NCBI GenBank assembly: GCA_007124075.1
Contig: SLFV01000386.1
Coordinates: forward strand, 1-6,508
DNA from: Roseimaritima sp.
GTDB lineage: Bacteria; Planctomycetota; Planctomycetia; Pirellulales; Pirellulaceae
DNA: 6,508 nt
Direction: 5' to 3'
The notes under the pieces were generated by a model. The model ran no database searches. It was not told the origin of the DNA and saw only the letters and a program-made list of their open reading frames with translations. Each line of letters begins with the position of its first letter. The stretch's first letter is position 1. A program made the translations under genes and the position numbers. Below are positions 6,461 to 6,508 of this stretch, piece after piece.

Positions 6461-6480
6461 TTTTTTGGGGGGGGGTGGGG
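6461..6480. repeat. T6-G9-T-G4 homopolymer tract
   Basis: Six T, nine G, one T and four G run consecutively in the spacer after the desaturase terminator, and no gene covers them. Such G runs are prone to slippage in replication and sequencing and can form G-quadruplex-type structures. The tract is 30-40 bases from the window edge, so any gene it might regulate is out of sight. Confidence 0.8.
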
Positions 6481-6508
6481 TGTCAAAGTGATGACGGTTG
6501 GCTTTGGG

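Noticed and set aside
1..6508. CRISPR array, tRNA or rRNA gene, insertion sequence
   Set aside because: I saw no spaced direct repeats, no cloverleaf or rRNA-like stretch, no transposase reading frame and no terminal inverted repeats.

Overview
The window carries three same-strand protein genes with short spacers, and most likely comes from a planctomycete of the Rhodopirellula/Pirellulaceae type. That placement is an inference from three things: moderately GC-rich DNA, a giant SMC/YhaN-like ATPase carrying DUF4332 modules, and a CrtI/CrtN-type carotenoid desaturase. No marker gene is present to confirm it.

Layout. Positions 1-162 are a leader with a strong Shine-Dalgarno sequence and a perfect 7-bp inverted repeat; no upstream gene end can be assigned with confidence. 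Positions 163-3987 encode a 1274-residue protein. It has an N-terminal Walker A, a long interrupted coiled coil, a C-terminal ATPase half with degenerate motifs, then two homologous DUF4332 (helix-hairpin-helix-like) modules separated by a 150-residue Arg/Ser/Gly-rich linker. Positions 3988-4124 hold a terminator-like hairpin and possible promoter elements. Positions 4125-4793 encode a class I SAM-dependent methyltransferase-like protein. Positions 4906-6393 encode a CrtI/CrtN-family FAD-dependent carotenoid desaturase with a GTG start. Positions 6394-6508 hold a perfect palindrome, a terminator with two competing stems, and an unusual T6-G9-T-G4 tract.

How the genes relate. The ATPase looks like a DNA- or chromosome-associated structural ATPase and appears transcriptionally separated from the other two by the hairpin at 4033-4053. 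The methyltransferase and desaturase could be cotranscribed, since no terminator is visible between them, but nothing in the sequence proves that they share a pathway.

The most interesting observations are in the ATPase gene. One is a dnaX-like arrangement at 2682-2749: an internal GGAGGT, a T_TTT_TTT heptamer, a stop codon 12-14 bases later in the -1 frame, and a downstream hairpin. It could yield a shortened product lacking both DUF4332 modules. The others are the duplicated DUF4332 modules, the degenerate Walker B, signature and switch motifs, and a Cys/His cluster near a possible coiled-coil apex. All are hypotheses from reading the sequence; none was tested by search or alignment software.
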